A stretch of 25,906 nucleotides of DNA from RZZS01 sp964498755 (lineage in GTDB: Bacteria; Pseudomonadota; Alphaproteobacteria; Micavibrionales; Micavibrionaceae). Both the position numbers and the translations under genes were made by a program. Under the pieces are notes generated by a model that worked only from the letters and a program-made list of their open reading frames with translations, searched no databases and was not told where the DNA came from. This document shows positions 7,500 to 14,823 of this stretch, in pieces. The stretch is taken from the NCBI GenBank assembly GCA_964498755.1, contig CAZCIB010000032.1, forward strand, positions 1 to 25,906. Direction: 5' to 3'. Each line of letters starts with the position of its first letter. The stretch's first letter is position 1.

Positions 7500-8660
7500 T
7501 CACGGATTTATGATTCCGAGCGTTAGCGCGGGAGCAGTTGGATCCGACCTCGCATGCCCCTCCCCATTTGCTACCTTATTAAATTGCCCCCATAAACGAT
7601 TAAGTATATTCGGAATGACTGGCGCTTCGCGCGGCCGGGCATCCGCGGTCCGTCTTTCAGTAAAGTCCCGGCTGGTTATGTCCTCTGGACGAAGCTTAAA
7701 GGGTTGATACGCATACCTTAACGTTTCATACTTTAAAATCTCTTCGGCGGGCACGTTCCCATAATTATGAGCCAAATGCATATGGATTTTTTTAAATCTG
7801 TATCCATGCTTGGCGCTCGGCGGCTCGCCATTATGAACAAATTTATAGTCCAGGAAGTGAGCCATTTCATGGAGGACGTTATTCAGCGGTATGCCTTCTT
7901 TATAAAACTTGAGGCGCAAAGCGTTTTTGCCAATGTGATACCAGCCTACCAGTTCCCGTTTACCGAGCTCGGCGTAACTTTTCCCGGTCTGTAAAAAAGC
8001 CCGCTTGTCGAGGGCAACGCCAAAATCTTCAGAAATTTCGTCAACAAGCTCTTGCGCCTCGTTTACAGACAAAAATTGATTATGCAGGAGTCTCTCTTGA
8101 ATAAGCGGATCGCAATGCGTATACCACCTATCACGCCTGTAATCCTTTTGCGTGAAAGACTCGAAAACCGGGTCATTTTCATCGGCGTATTTCACCGCAA
8201 TTTCCCGGCGCGATAAAAATTCTTCCTCTGCCGCCAACAGCTCGAATTCATGCATTGGGTCATCGCTTACGCAAAGGATAAATGGCAGGGCGTTGAGCCT
8301 TTCTCTCAGCTCTTCCCCCGCACCCCAGTCTTCGAAGACATCGTTCCAGTGCGGATGGATCTGGTAAATCGGACGCCGCTGAACGCGGGAATCCATATGC
8401 GGGAAGCCGAATTTATAGCCGGTCGTCCGGATCATGAAATGTGAGCCGTCCTGCGCCTTTACAAGCGCAAGCGTCGTCTCGTTATAACCGAAAAAGCGGG
8501 CGACTTGAATTTCGCAGACGGGCTCTTTTACAAGGCAATGATATTCTATCGGCCTCGCATAAGTGTTGGCAAAATCCTCAGTAAAATCACGCCATGCCGT
8601 ACCTTCAGTCGGGTGATCCGTCGGCGCTTTATGTTCCGGAAAAGGCAATTGTTTTTTCAT
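7500..8660 (-). CDS. HExxH metallopeptidase-like protein, unknown role
   Basis: Not a named family to me. The 386-residue protein has a zincin motif, HEMAH at residues 264-268, inside a hydrophobic helix (LNNVLHEMAHFLDYKF), with a third histidine in KHG at 285, 17 residues after the motif. This spacing and the following F recall SprT/WLM-like or phage-type zincins, so a soluble zinc protease fold is likely. No signal peptide or membrane segment is seen. Residues 1-240 show no known domain; they are rich in aromatic residues and contain FPHMDSR and IHPHWND, perhaps a DNA/protein-binding or regulatory part. The last 25 residues (from about 362) look repeat-derived (see 7508-7565). The gene is 34 nt upstream of trmH on the same strand's map, read away from it. 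Ribosome site is weak (AAGAA). Confidence 0.75.
   Translation of the reverse strand: MKKQLPFPEHKAPTDHPTEGTAWRDFTEDFANTYARPIEYHCLVKEPVCEIQVARFFGYNETTLALVKAQDGSHFMIRTTGYKFGFPHMDSRVQRRPIYQIHPHWNDVFEDWGAGEELRERLNALPFILCVSDDPMHEFELLAAEEEFLSRREIAVKYADENDPVFESFTQKDYRRDRWYTHCDPLIQERLLHNQFLSVNEAQELVDEISEDFGVALDKRAFLQTGKSYAELGKRELVGWYHIGKNALRLKFYKEGIPLNNVLHEMAHFLDYKFVHNGEPPSAKHGYRFKKIHMHLAHNYGNVPAEEILKYETLRYAYQPFKLRPEDITSRDFTERRTADARPREAPVIPNILNRLWGQFNKVANGEGHARSDPTAPALTLGIINP
7508..7565. repeat. Possible degenerate repeat at 3' end of HExxH gene
   Basis: CCGAGCGTTAGCGCGGG (from 7516) resembles CCGAGCGATAAGCGAG of the element inside rsmB (from 21148) and shares GCGTTAGC with the copies in rsmA and at 7331. 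It encodes the C-terminal residues of the HExxH protein, including PTAPALTLGI. Resemblance is partial, so this is tentative. Confidence 0.35.
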
Positions 8661-8694
8661 GGCAAGGAATTCTTACCTAAATTTCACAATTATG

Positions 8695-9231
8695 TCAATT
8701 ATTATTTTTCCGGCTCATCCGCCGTGGCCCTTGCACATGGACGGGTTTGGGCAGGTCAGGGCCGCCGGGCATTGCGGGGCGTTCGACGAAGCCGCCTTTG
8801 GACACGATCCGGTCGTACATGACAAGAGCCCCGGCCACGCCGACATTGATGCAGAATTTCGTCGGGATCTTCACGACATGGGCGCAACGTTCGAGCATGT
8901 CCTTTGAGAGGCTTCCCATCTCAGGACCCAGAACATAGGCCGCGCATGTGGGATGCCGGAAGCTCGGCAGATCGACGGACTCGTCCGTAAATTCCACGCC
9001 GACAAGCTGGCAGCCTTTGGGAAGCATCAATTCCGCCGCGCTGTCGAATTGATAATAGGGCATGTGCTCAAACGAATTCGGCGTGTCGGATACGCGCATC
9101 GCGCGGAAATCAACCCTCGGCGCCACGGCGAAGAAGAAGCTTGCGCCGAAGGCGTGGGCGGAGCGCACGAGATTGCCCGCGTTTTGCTCCTTGCTCATTT
9201 CCTCTACGCCAACGCCGAAATAACCTCTCAT
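8695..9231 (-). CDS. TrmH-family (SPOUT) RNA methyltransferase
   Basis: SAM-dependent 2'-O-methyltransferase of the SpoU/TrmH group; the target, tRNA or rRNA, cannot be told from the sequence. Motif 1 is at residues 17-29 (NAGNLVRSAHAFG; N20 and R23 are the conserved pair). Motif 2 is YVLGPEMGSLS and motif 3 is INVGVAGALVMYDR, all intact. A start 16 codons upstream is possible, but Met at 9231 (MRGYFGVGVE) gives the usual family N-terminus and keeps the gene clear of the palindrome at 9257. No Shine-Dalgarno precedes it. A poor promoter-like TATTTT lies 6 nt before the ATG. The 178-residue length is typical for the short forms without an extra RNA-binding domain. The HExxH gene follows 34 nt downstream, so the two may form an operon. 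Confidence 0.88.
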   Translation of the reverse strand: MRGYFGVGVEEMSKEQNAGNLVRSAHAFGASFFFAVAPRVDFRAMRVSDTPNSFEHMPYYQFDSAAELMLPKGCQLVGVEFTDESVDLPSFRHPTCAAYVLGPEMGSLSKDMLERCAHVVKIPTKFCINVGVAGALVMYDRIVSKGGFVERPAMPGGPDLPKPVHVQGPRRMSRKNNN

Positions 9232-9256
9232 GAATTTAAAATACGTGTTTCTCTCT

Positions 9257-9461
9257 AAAACGCAAAGCGCACGAAGCACACCAGAGGTAACTGCGCGAAG
9301 CGCAACAAATATTGATTTAACTTTCTTGAACCACAGCGCGCACAGCGATCACGGCGATGTTTGCGCTCACTTCACTGTGTACGCTGTGATCGCCGTGGTT
9401 TAAAAATATTACGCCTGCGGCGCGAAGACTTTGTATGCTTCGCGTGCTTTGCATTAAAAAA
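9257..9461. repeat. ~200-bp imperfect palindrome of tandem motifs
   Basis: The left half reads AACGCAAAGCGCACGAAGCA, then AACCACAGCGCGCACAGCGA. The right half gives the same order on the other strand: GCAAAGCACGCGAAGCATAC, then AACCACGGCGATCACAGCG. Each part is built of GCAAAGCGC/GCGAAGC or CACAGCGNN units, so the whole could fold into one long stem. Such 'ACCACGGAGNCACAG'-like dispersed repeats occur in many environmental bacteria. It fills the gap between the aminotransferase and trmH. Confidence 0.7.
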
Positions 9462-9462
9462 A

Positions 9463-10698
9463 TCAGTCTCTCCCAACCACCTGCTCGAGCCTGTCCAGCG
9501 CGTCCGTAAGCTTCGGCTCGGACACGGCGTAGCACATGCGGATATACCCGCAGGCCTCAAGCCCGAACGCGCAGCCCGGCGCAAGGCACAGCCCTGTTTT
9601 GTCGATCAGTTCCTTACAAAACCCGACGCAGTCGTCATGCCCCTCGACCTTGAAGAAGCTGTAGAACGAGGATTCCGGCGAGTGCGCCGTAATTTTCGGC
9701 ATGCGCGCGAAACGTTCGTCCACCATATCGCGCGCGCGCTTGTACCAGGCCATGCGTTCGGCCAGGAATTGCTCGCCCTCGCGCAGCGCTTTCAAACCGG
9801 CGTACTGGCTGAAGCTCTGCGGGCACATGTAATCGTAGAGCACGAGATCATAGAAATTCTGTTCGGCTTTCTCCGGAACCACCATCCAGCCGAGCCGCCA
9901 GCCCGTCATGGACCAGTTCTTCGAAAAGCTGTTAATAATGATCAGCCGGTCGTCCTCTTCCGCGATATCAAGGAAGCTCGGCGCGCGCGGGGCGTCAAAA
10001 ACCATGCGCCCGTAAACTTCGTCGGAAATAATCCAGATGCCGCGCTCGCGCGCGAAATCCATAACTTTCTTCATGTCTTCAAGCGGCATGACCCAGCCCG
10101 TCGGATTGTTCGGCGAGTTGATGATAATCGCGCGCGTCACGGGCGTGACGGCGGCGAACAACTCATCCAGATCCAGTTTCCATTTATGGCCGTCTTCAGG
10201 ATCAACATGAAGACTGACTTCGGTCGTATGCGCTTCCTGTAACTGAATCGCGCCGAGGAGGTTCTTCCACATCGGCGTGACGGCGATGACTTCGTCGTCC
10301 TTGTCGCATACGCCCATCATGGCAAGATGAACGGCCGCCGTTCCGGACGGCGTCAAAACCATGCGCTGGCGGGAAATATCGAGGCCGTAGATGCGCTTGT
10401 AATAATTCGAGAGCTCTGTCCGGATTTCCGGCATGCCGAGCGGCGGGCCGTAGAGCGTATGCCCGTTACGCAGGGCTCTCACGGCTTCCTCGACGATGAA
10501 GTCCGGCGTCGGGACGTCGCCCTCGCCCTGCCCGAGCCCAAGGATATTGGGCTTATGCCGGGCGTAGCGCATGATCTCCGCGCCGGGATTGTGATTAATG
10601 TCGTCCACGACGGACCTTAAATACTGGGACTGGTGCACGTTTATTGTCTCTTTGTTTTGCAGGCCAGAATTAGTCCAGCCGGAAATATTCGTCAACAT
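9463..10698 (-). CDS. Class I/II PLP-dependent aminotransferase
   Basis: Fold-type I aminotransferase of the aspartate aminotransferase superfamily, transferring an amino group between an amino acid and a 2-oxoacid in the cytosol. Visible are the substrate region GQGEGDVPTPDF, N197 in SPNNPTG, D226 and Y229 in SDEVYG, the PLP-binding lysine K260 in SFSKNWSMTG, and R268 in WRLGW. The length of 411 residues is normal. The substrate cannot be assigned; pairs such as aspartate/2-oxoglutarate or aromatic and methionine-related substrates all occur in this subgroup. Start at 10698 is chosen for AGAGAG just before the ATG; a GTG at codon 21 (VHQSQYL) preceded by AAAGAGA is a credible alternative and better matches common family N-termini. 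Downstream is the palindrome at 9257-9461. Confidence 0.92.
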   Translation of the reverse strand: MLTNISGWTNSGLQNKETINVHQSQYLRSVVDDINHNPGAEIMRYARHKPNILGLGQGEGDVPTPDFIVEEAVRALRNGHTLYGPPLGMPEIRTELSNYYKRIYGLDISRQRMVLTPSGTAAVHLAMMGVCDKDDEVIAVTPMWKNLLGAIQLQEAHTTEVSLHVDPEDGHKWKLDLDELFAAVTPVTRAIIINSPNNPTGWVMPLEDMKKVMDFARERGIWIISDEVYGRMVFDAPRAPSFLDIAEEDDRLIIINSFSKNWSMTGWRLGWMVVPEKAEQNFYDLVLYDYMCPQSFSQYAGLKALREGEQFLAERMAWYKRARDMVDERFARMPKITAHSPESSFYSFFKVEGHDDCVGFCKELIDKTGLCLAPGCAFGLEACGYIRMCYAVSEPKLTDALDRLEQVVGRD

Positions 10699-10738
10699 TG
10701 CTCTCTCGCCTCTTGTTTTGAGAGTTATAGGGGAAACG

Positions 10739-11122
10739 GAATGGATATGTCTTGAGAAAAATGATGTATGCCCGCTAGCGGGCGGCGCACGCGGCGGCGG
10801 CCATGGCTGCGGAAGCCATAGCGGCGGCGGTCATTGCAAAGGTTGCATTCAGTGCGCTCATAATTTTGATAAAACAGGAACGAAGCGAAAAATGCAAGGT
10901 TTTTTTGATTCGCGCTGTCGGTCCTGATCAGAAATTTTCTGCTCTATCCGGTCGGAATAATGAACGCGCTTTACGTGGTTTTTGGGCCTTCTCAAGACTG
11001 AGAAACGTGTTAACGCTGTCCAGCGTTTTGCGCACGCATCCTGATGAGCAGGAAGAAAACGACTTTTACGCATGCCATGCATGCGTTGGCGCAGTCGCAC
11101 GTTCGCGCGCGAGCGAAGTTTT
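10739..11122. other. 384-nt gap with hairpins, no supported gene
   Basis: Between the aminotransferase start and the aroQ stop I find no convincing protein gene. Visible structure: a perfect 14-bp palindrome GCCCGCTAGCGGGC (10770-10783); TTCTCA/TGAGAA stem (10989-11004); AACGCTG/CAGCGTT stem (11012-11027) followed by TTTT; and a GCATGC-rich repeat near 11071. The hairpins could belong to a small RNA or to the aroQ 3' end. Confidence 0.4.
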
Positions 11123-11563
11123 TTAAGTTTTACCAATATGCTGCATGAGGAATTCTATCCCCTCAAGGTATCCTTGCGCGCCCTTGCCCTTGATGATTTT
11201 GGCGGCCAGAGGCTCAATATAGGAGAAATGCCGGAAGGATTCGCGTTTCGACGGGTCAGAATGATGCACCTCAATGATCGGCCCGCCGAACATTTTAAGC
11301 GCGTCATGTATGGCAAGCGAGGTATGCGTGTAAGCGCCCGCATTGATCATGATCGCGTCCGCGTTATCGAGAGCCTCCTGTATCCATGTCACCAGCTTGC
11401 CTTCGTAATTGGACTGGCGGAAATCGATATCAAGGTCATATCCAGAGGCCTTTTCCCGGATCATGGATTCAATATCCGCCAGCGTTTCCAAGCCGTAAAT
11501 TTCCGGCTCGCGCCTGCCAAGCATATTTAAATTCGGACCGATAAGGACGAGAATTCGCTTCAT
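11123..11563 (-). CDS. aroQ: Type II 3-dehydroquinate dehydratase AroQ
   Basis: Third step of the shikimate pathway: dehydration of 3-dehydroquinate to 3-dehydroshikimate in the cytosol, by the type II dodecameric enzyme. Key parts are seen in order: GPNLNMLGRREPEIYG with the catalytic Tyr near residue 23, the DFRQSNYEG loop, NAGAYTHTSLAIHDAL, and EVHHSDPSKRESFRHFS with the catalytic His pair. At 146 residues it is standard length and complete. It starts 3 nt after the DsbA-like gene at 11567 and is read in the same direction, so it is probably co-transcribed with the redox genes. In many alphaproteobacteria accB and accC follow aroQ; here a gene-free gap follows instead. Confidence 0.97.
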   Translation of the reverse strand: MKRILVLIGPNLNMLGRREPEIYGLETLADIESMIREKASGYDLDIDFRQSNYEGKLVTWIQEALDNADAIMINAGAYTHTSLAIHDALKMFGGPIIEVHHSDPSKRESFRHFSYIEPLAAKIIKGKGAQGYLEGIEFLMQHIGKT

Positions 11564-11566
11564 GAT

Positions 11567-12184
11567 TTATGATTTCGGCGCTTCGCCGCGCGCCTCCGCG
11601 AAAAGCGCCAGGAGGTCCTGAACGTTCGGCATGCGTTCAGTTGGCGAATATAAAACCGTCCCGGCCAGAAAGCTGGGGGTTGAGTAAACTCCCAGTTTTG
11701 CCGCGAGTTCAAGGCTTTCTCTGTTATGGGCCTTGATTTCTTCCGACTCAGCGTCGTTTAAAAGTTTTTCAAGATCAATGTCATTACGCGCGGCAAAATT
11801 CCGCAGGGCTTCTGGCGATAAATCGCCACCGCGACGCGTAACCAGATATTCGTGAAGCTCGGGGAATTTATCCTGAAGACCTGCGGCGTAGGCCAGTCTG
11901 GCTTGCCGTTTCGATTCCTCGCCGAATGCCGGCAAGTAACGAAGCGCAATATTGACGTTTCCGTCTTCTCTCATGGCTCCTATGACCTTAGGGTAGATTT
12001 CCTTGCAGTAAGGGCACATGTAATCAAAGAACATGACGACGGTGAGGTCCGCGTCTTCCGGTCCGAGCAACGTATACTGAGGAACGTTTTCTGCGCTTTT
12101 CCGCGCGCTGTACATGGAAAACGCCTGATAAGCCACGAGGCAAACCAGAACGAAAACGGTAGCGTATATGACCCGCAAAAACAT
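11567..12184 (-). CDS. Membrane-anchored DsbA-family oxidoreductase (CPYC)
   Basis: Thioredoxin-fold disulfide oxidoreductase of the DsbA group. An N-terminal hydrophobic segment (residues 4-24) with no clear cleavage site suggests an inner-membrane anchor with the catalytic domain in the periplasm. The active site is C57-P-Y-C60 within FFDYMCPYCKEIYP. The cis-proline P170 is in YSTPSFLAG. The alpha-helical insert spans about 95-160. The 205-residue protein is complete. It lies 14 nt after a second DsbA-like gene with a different active-site dipeptide (CGYC) and 3 nt before aroQ. Tandem arrangement suggests a duplication followed by division of labour, for example one oxidant and one isomerase or cytochrome c maturation helper; that is inference. 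No dsbB is visible. Confidence 0.9.
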   Translation of the reverse strand: MFLRVIYATVFVLVCLVAYQAFSMYSARKSAENVPQYTLLGPEDADLTVVMFFDYMCPYCKEIYPKVIGAMREDGNVNIALRYLPAFGEESKRQARLAYAAGLQDKFPELHEYLVTRRGGDLSPEALRNFAARNDIDLEKLLNDAESEEIKAHNRESLELAAKLGVYSTPSFLAGTVLYSPTERMPNVQDLLALFAEARGEAPKS

Positions 12185-12198
12185 TCGCTTCCCGCCTT

Positions 12199-12951
12199 TT
12201 ATTCTGCGTTGTTGCGCTCGTCACGAATGGCGCCGCGCAGTACCGCGTCACCCACATAGCCGCGCATGACCTGATCGCCCACGATAAAGGCCGGCGTACC
12301 GCTAATTCCGAGGTCCGACGCAACCTGACGGAACTTTGCGATCTTCCGCGTCACTTTGTCCGAGTCCGCATCCTTGCGCATTTGGTCAACATCGAGGCCA
12401 AGATCTTCCGCGATCCCGGCAAGCGTGCTTTCCGACTTGCCGCCCCGATGCCGCATAAGCGCGACGTGATAATCGAAGTACTTGCCCTGTTCTTTCGCGG
12501 CAAGGGCCCAACGCGCCGCAGTCTCGGAGCTTGGTCCAAGTATCGGCATTTCCGCCAGAACAAACTTTACGTTGTTATCCGACTCGACAATTTTGACGAC
12601 GTCATCAAGCGCGCGTTTGCAATAGCCGCAATTGTAGTCAAAAAATTCAACCACAGTGACGTCCCCATCCGGGTTTCCGGCAATCGGCTGGTCACTGCTT
12701 TCGAGCCAGTCTCTATGTTTTTCCAGGTTTTCCTGCGCGGCGCGTAAAGCGCGCTCTTCTTCCTGTTGCTGGAATTTTTCCAGCGCTTCGACAATCACGC
12801 CTGGATTTTCAAGAAGATATTCGCGTACCAGGCCGCCAATTTCCTCTTCCTGTTCTTCGTTAAACGTTTGTGCGGAAACAGGTTGCGCGGCAAGCAGCAA
12901 AAAGCCTAATGCCAGCATGCTGCGGTAAAGGGCAGTCCGGAAGTCTGTCAC
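12199..12951 (-). CDS. Secreted Com1/DsbA-family oxidoreductase (CGYC)
   Basis: Periplasmic thioredoxin-fold protein like Com1/DsbA. A signal peptide lies at residues 1-27 (SMLALGFLLLAAQPVSAQ). A charged coiled-coil-like region follows at 31-90 (EEQEEEIGGLVREYLLENP), typical of the Com1 group and possibly a dimerisation segment. The thioredoxin domain starts near 95, with active site C108-G-Y-C111 in FFDYNCGYCKRALDD and cis-Pro220 in ISGTPAFIVGD. Start is GTG, supported by AGGAG 8 nt upstream. At 250 residues it is full length. It is the first gene of a three-gene run with the anchored paralogue and aroQ. The promoter candidate at 12993-13020 separates it from the protease gene upstream. Probable clients are envelope proteins with cysteines. 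Confidence 0.92.
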   Translation of the reverse strand: MTDFRTALYRSMLALGFLLLAAQPVSAQTFNEEQEEEIGGLVREYLLENPGVIVEALEKFQQQEEERALRAAQENLEKHRDWLESSDQPIAGNPDGDVTVVEFFDYNCGYCKRALDDVVKIVESDNNVKFVLAEMPILGPSSETAARWALAAKEQGKYFDYHVALMRHRGGKSESTLAGIAEDLGLDVDQMRKDADSDKVTRKIAKFRQVASDLGISGTPAFIVGDQVMRGYVGDAVLRGAIRDERNNAE

Positions 12952-12992
12952 GTTTCATTCTCCTGATTGTGTTTGGAATACGCTTACTTTCA

Positions 12993-13020
12993 ATTGTACA
13001 TGATTGCGAACAATCCGCAA
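12993..13020 (-). promoter_or_regulatory. Probable promoter of the dsbA pair and aroQ
   Basis: On the minus strand TTGCGG (13020-13015) and TACAAT (12998-12993) are 16 nt apart, in the 88-nt gap before the GTG start at 12951. The -35 is weak, the -10 good. Confidence 0.4.
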
Positions 13021-13039
13021 AAAGCGCGGATACCTATTT

Positions 13040-14404
13040 CTACCTGTCTTTTTCCTGCTGCGCAAAGAGAAGAATGTCGTTTGCGCGAATCCACTCACGG
13101 CTTCCCTTGGGCAGTTGCTGTTTCGCGGCTTCGGCCTGTTGTTCCGCGAAGTCATGGCGGGACTCGAGCAGCGCTTCTTCAGCCAGATGAAGTTTTGCGT
13201 GCGCATTTTGCCCGATCCGTCCATAGGCCGTGGCGAGAAGCCGGTGTATGCGCGCGCTTCTCGGTTCTTTTGGCCTTGTCTGGTTCAGAAGCGTAATGGC
13301 GCGGTTAATTTGCCTTTTATCTCCGCGCGCCGTTTCAAGAAGCGCATGCGCGTAGCTGATGGTAATCAGGGGCGCATTATTCGTCAGGTCTGCGGCTTTC
13401 CTGTAATATGAGACGGATTCGCCGACCCGCCCGAAATCCCGGAGCATCTGCGCTTTCAGTTCCAGAAAATACGGATTGTCCTGTTCTTGATCGATCAGGG
13501 CGTCGATACGCTTGAGAGCTTTATCGATCTTGTTCAGGCGATACGCCGAAATGGCATAGGCGTATTGCGCATCTATCGAACTGTCGGATTCGCTGTAATC
13601 CCAGGCTACGCGCTCCGGATGTATATACCCGGTCAACTTGGCCTTCATGCGGGCATGCTGATCCTCCCAGTGCGCCGGGTAAGGCCGGCCATCGCCGGTG
13701 ATCCGCGCGGCGCGCTCTTCAAGCGCATTAATGCGGTTGCGCCCGATCGGGTGCGTGCGCACGTATTCGGTTTGCTGGCCTTCGGGTAAAATATCCTCAT
13801 CGGCGAGCTTCTCCAGAAAGCTCACCAGCCCGTCCGCGCTCAAGCCGGCGCGCTGCAGGTAGGTCAGCGCGGCCTGATCGGCGCTGGACTCATTTACGCG
13901 GCTGTGCGAGAGGAAACGCCGCGCCGCAGTGTTCTGGGTTCCCGCCGCAACGGCGGCGCCCACGCCGCCATCGCCTGTCGCAATCGCTGCGCCTATCCCG
14001 AGCAGGGCGCCAAGCAAACTTTCATAGGAAGCGTTTTCGAAAGACTGGCGCAGGCGAATCAGGTGACCGGCGCTGATGTGCCCCAGCTCGTGCGCTATTA
14101 CGCCCGCCAGCTCGCCCGGATTTTCGGTATCCTCAATCAGGCCCGTATAAATGAATATATTCGGTCCGCCGGCGACGAAAGCGTTGACTGCGCCGTTCTG
14201 GACGATGATGACATTGACGCTGGCCGGGTCCAGACCGGCGGCGCGGGCAAGCGGGGAGGTCCACTCTTTCAGGGCGCTTTCAATCTCCGTGTCGCGGATA
14301 ATAGTCAAAGGCCCGCGCTGCGCATGCGCTTCTTGCGAAAAAACAGACAGTATCAGGAATAAAACGGCAAGGACCTGAAAAGGTTTTTTTGCGAAACTGA
14401 CCAT
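13040..14404 (-). CDS. BepA-like M48 metalloprotease with TPR repeats
   Basis: Periplasmic zinc protease and chaperone resembling BepA (YfgC), which in E. coli assists or degrades stalled outer-membrane assembly intermediates such as LptD. A signal peptide lies at residues 1-28 (VLAVLFLILSVFSQEAHA). The M48 domain follows at about 35-225, with HELGH at 105-109, the third zinc ligand glutamate in NESSADQAAL (E172), and the downstream HPIGRNRI motif. TPR-like helical repeats occupy about 275-450. An ORF extends 40 codons upstream, but those codons overlap the divergent plus-strand gene and its ribosome site. Met at 14404 has the signal peptide directly behind it and AGAGGGG upstream, so I chose it. 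At 454 residues it matches the family. Neighbouring DsbA proteins suit a shared role in envelope protein quality. Confidence 0.93.
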   Translation of the reverse strand: MVSFAKKPFQVLAVLFLILSVFSQEAHAQRGPLTIIRDTEIESALKEWTSPLARAAGLDPASVNVIIVQNGAVNAFVAGGPNIFIYTGLIEDTENPGELAGVIAHELGHISAGHLIRLRQSFENASYESLLGALLGIGAAIATGDGGVGAAVAAGTQNTAARRFLSHSRVNESSADQAALTYLQRAGLSADGLVSFLEKLADEDILPEGQQTEYVRTHPIGRNRINALEERAARITGDGRPYPAHWEDQHARMKAKLTGYIHPERVAWDYSESDSSIDAQYAYAISAYRLNKIDKALKRIDALIDQEQDNPYFLELKAQMLRDFGRVGESVSYYRKAADLTNNAPLITISYAHALLETARGDKRQINRAITLLNQTRPKEPRSARIHRLLATAYGRIGQNAHAKLHLAEEALLESRHDFAEQQAEAAKQQLPKGSREWIRANDILLFAQQEKDR

Positions 14405-14474
14405 GGAATAAGAAATACCCCTCTTGCCGGATATTTCCAACAGGAACACAATGGAAAAGTCGTAAAGGAGAGAT

Positions 14475-14822
14475 ATGGGCGCAATTATTTTACAGTGGAT
14501 TGACCTTGTCTGGCTGCCGATCACGTTTTTCGTGGTCCATCGGAATCAGCGCGTCTGGGCTATCGGGTTTGTTTTGTGCTGTATTTTTTGCCTGCGGCTT
14601 CAGGAAGAATTGCTGATTTCAATGAATGCCGTGGAAGGCTTTACGGGCTGGATTGAAATGCCGCCGTCTTTCCGCGGCAAAATCGTATACGGCCTGACGA
14701 TCATGCTGTTTTTGCTGCTCTCCTATTATTCGCCGAAAACGCATTACGTCGTTTACATGGCCGCGGCGATCAGTCTGTTCGTTGGCGCGTTCGTCGTTTC
14801 CATGCTGGTCATGGTGATATGA
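14475..14822 (+). CDS. Small four-TM membrane protein, unknown
   Basis: A 115-residue integral membrane protein that I do not recognise. Hydrophobic segments lie at about 5-21, 27-42, 69-84 and 91-113, linked by short loops (VHRNQR; a longer amphipathic loop EGFTGWIEMPPSF). No conserved catalytic motif is evident. A strong ribosome site (AAAGGAG) precedes the ATG by 6 nt. The stop is 1 nt before the rlmE start, so the two are co-translated; a functional link between a membrane protein and a ribosomal RNA methylase is not obvious from the sequence and may simply reflect conserved gene order. Confidence 0.82.
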   Translation: MGAIILQWIDLVWLPITFFVVHRNQRVWAIGFVLCCIFCLRLQEELLISMNAVEGFTGWIEMPPSFRGKIVYGLTIMLFLLLSYYSPKTHYVVYMAAAISLFVGAFVVSMLVMVI

Positions 14823-14823
14823 G

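Noticed and set aside
9361..10242. 293-codon plus-strand ORF opposite the aminotransferase
   Set aside because: Shadow of a real gene with all PLP motifs on the other strand; composition is that of a complementary frame.
10775..10861. 28-codon Ala-rich minus-strand ORF
   Set aside because: No ribosome site; low-complexity GCC/GCG run ending inside a palindrome.
10858..11136. 92-codon basic minus-strand ORF in the gap before aroQ
   Set aside because: It needs a TTG start inside the aroQ 3' end, has no ribosome site, and its Arg richness looks like chance reading of GC-rich sequence.
14405..14524. 40-codon N-terminal extension of the M48 protease
   Set aside because: It would run over the divergent plus-strand gene and its ribosome site, and would bury the signal peptide.
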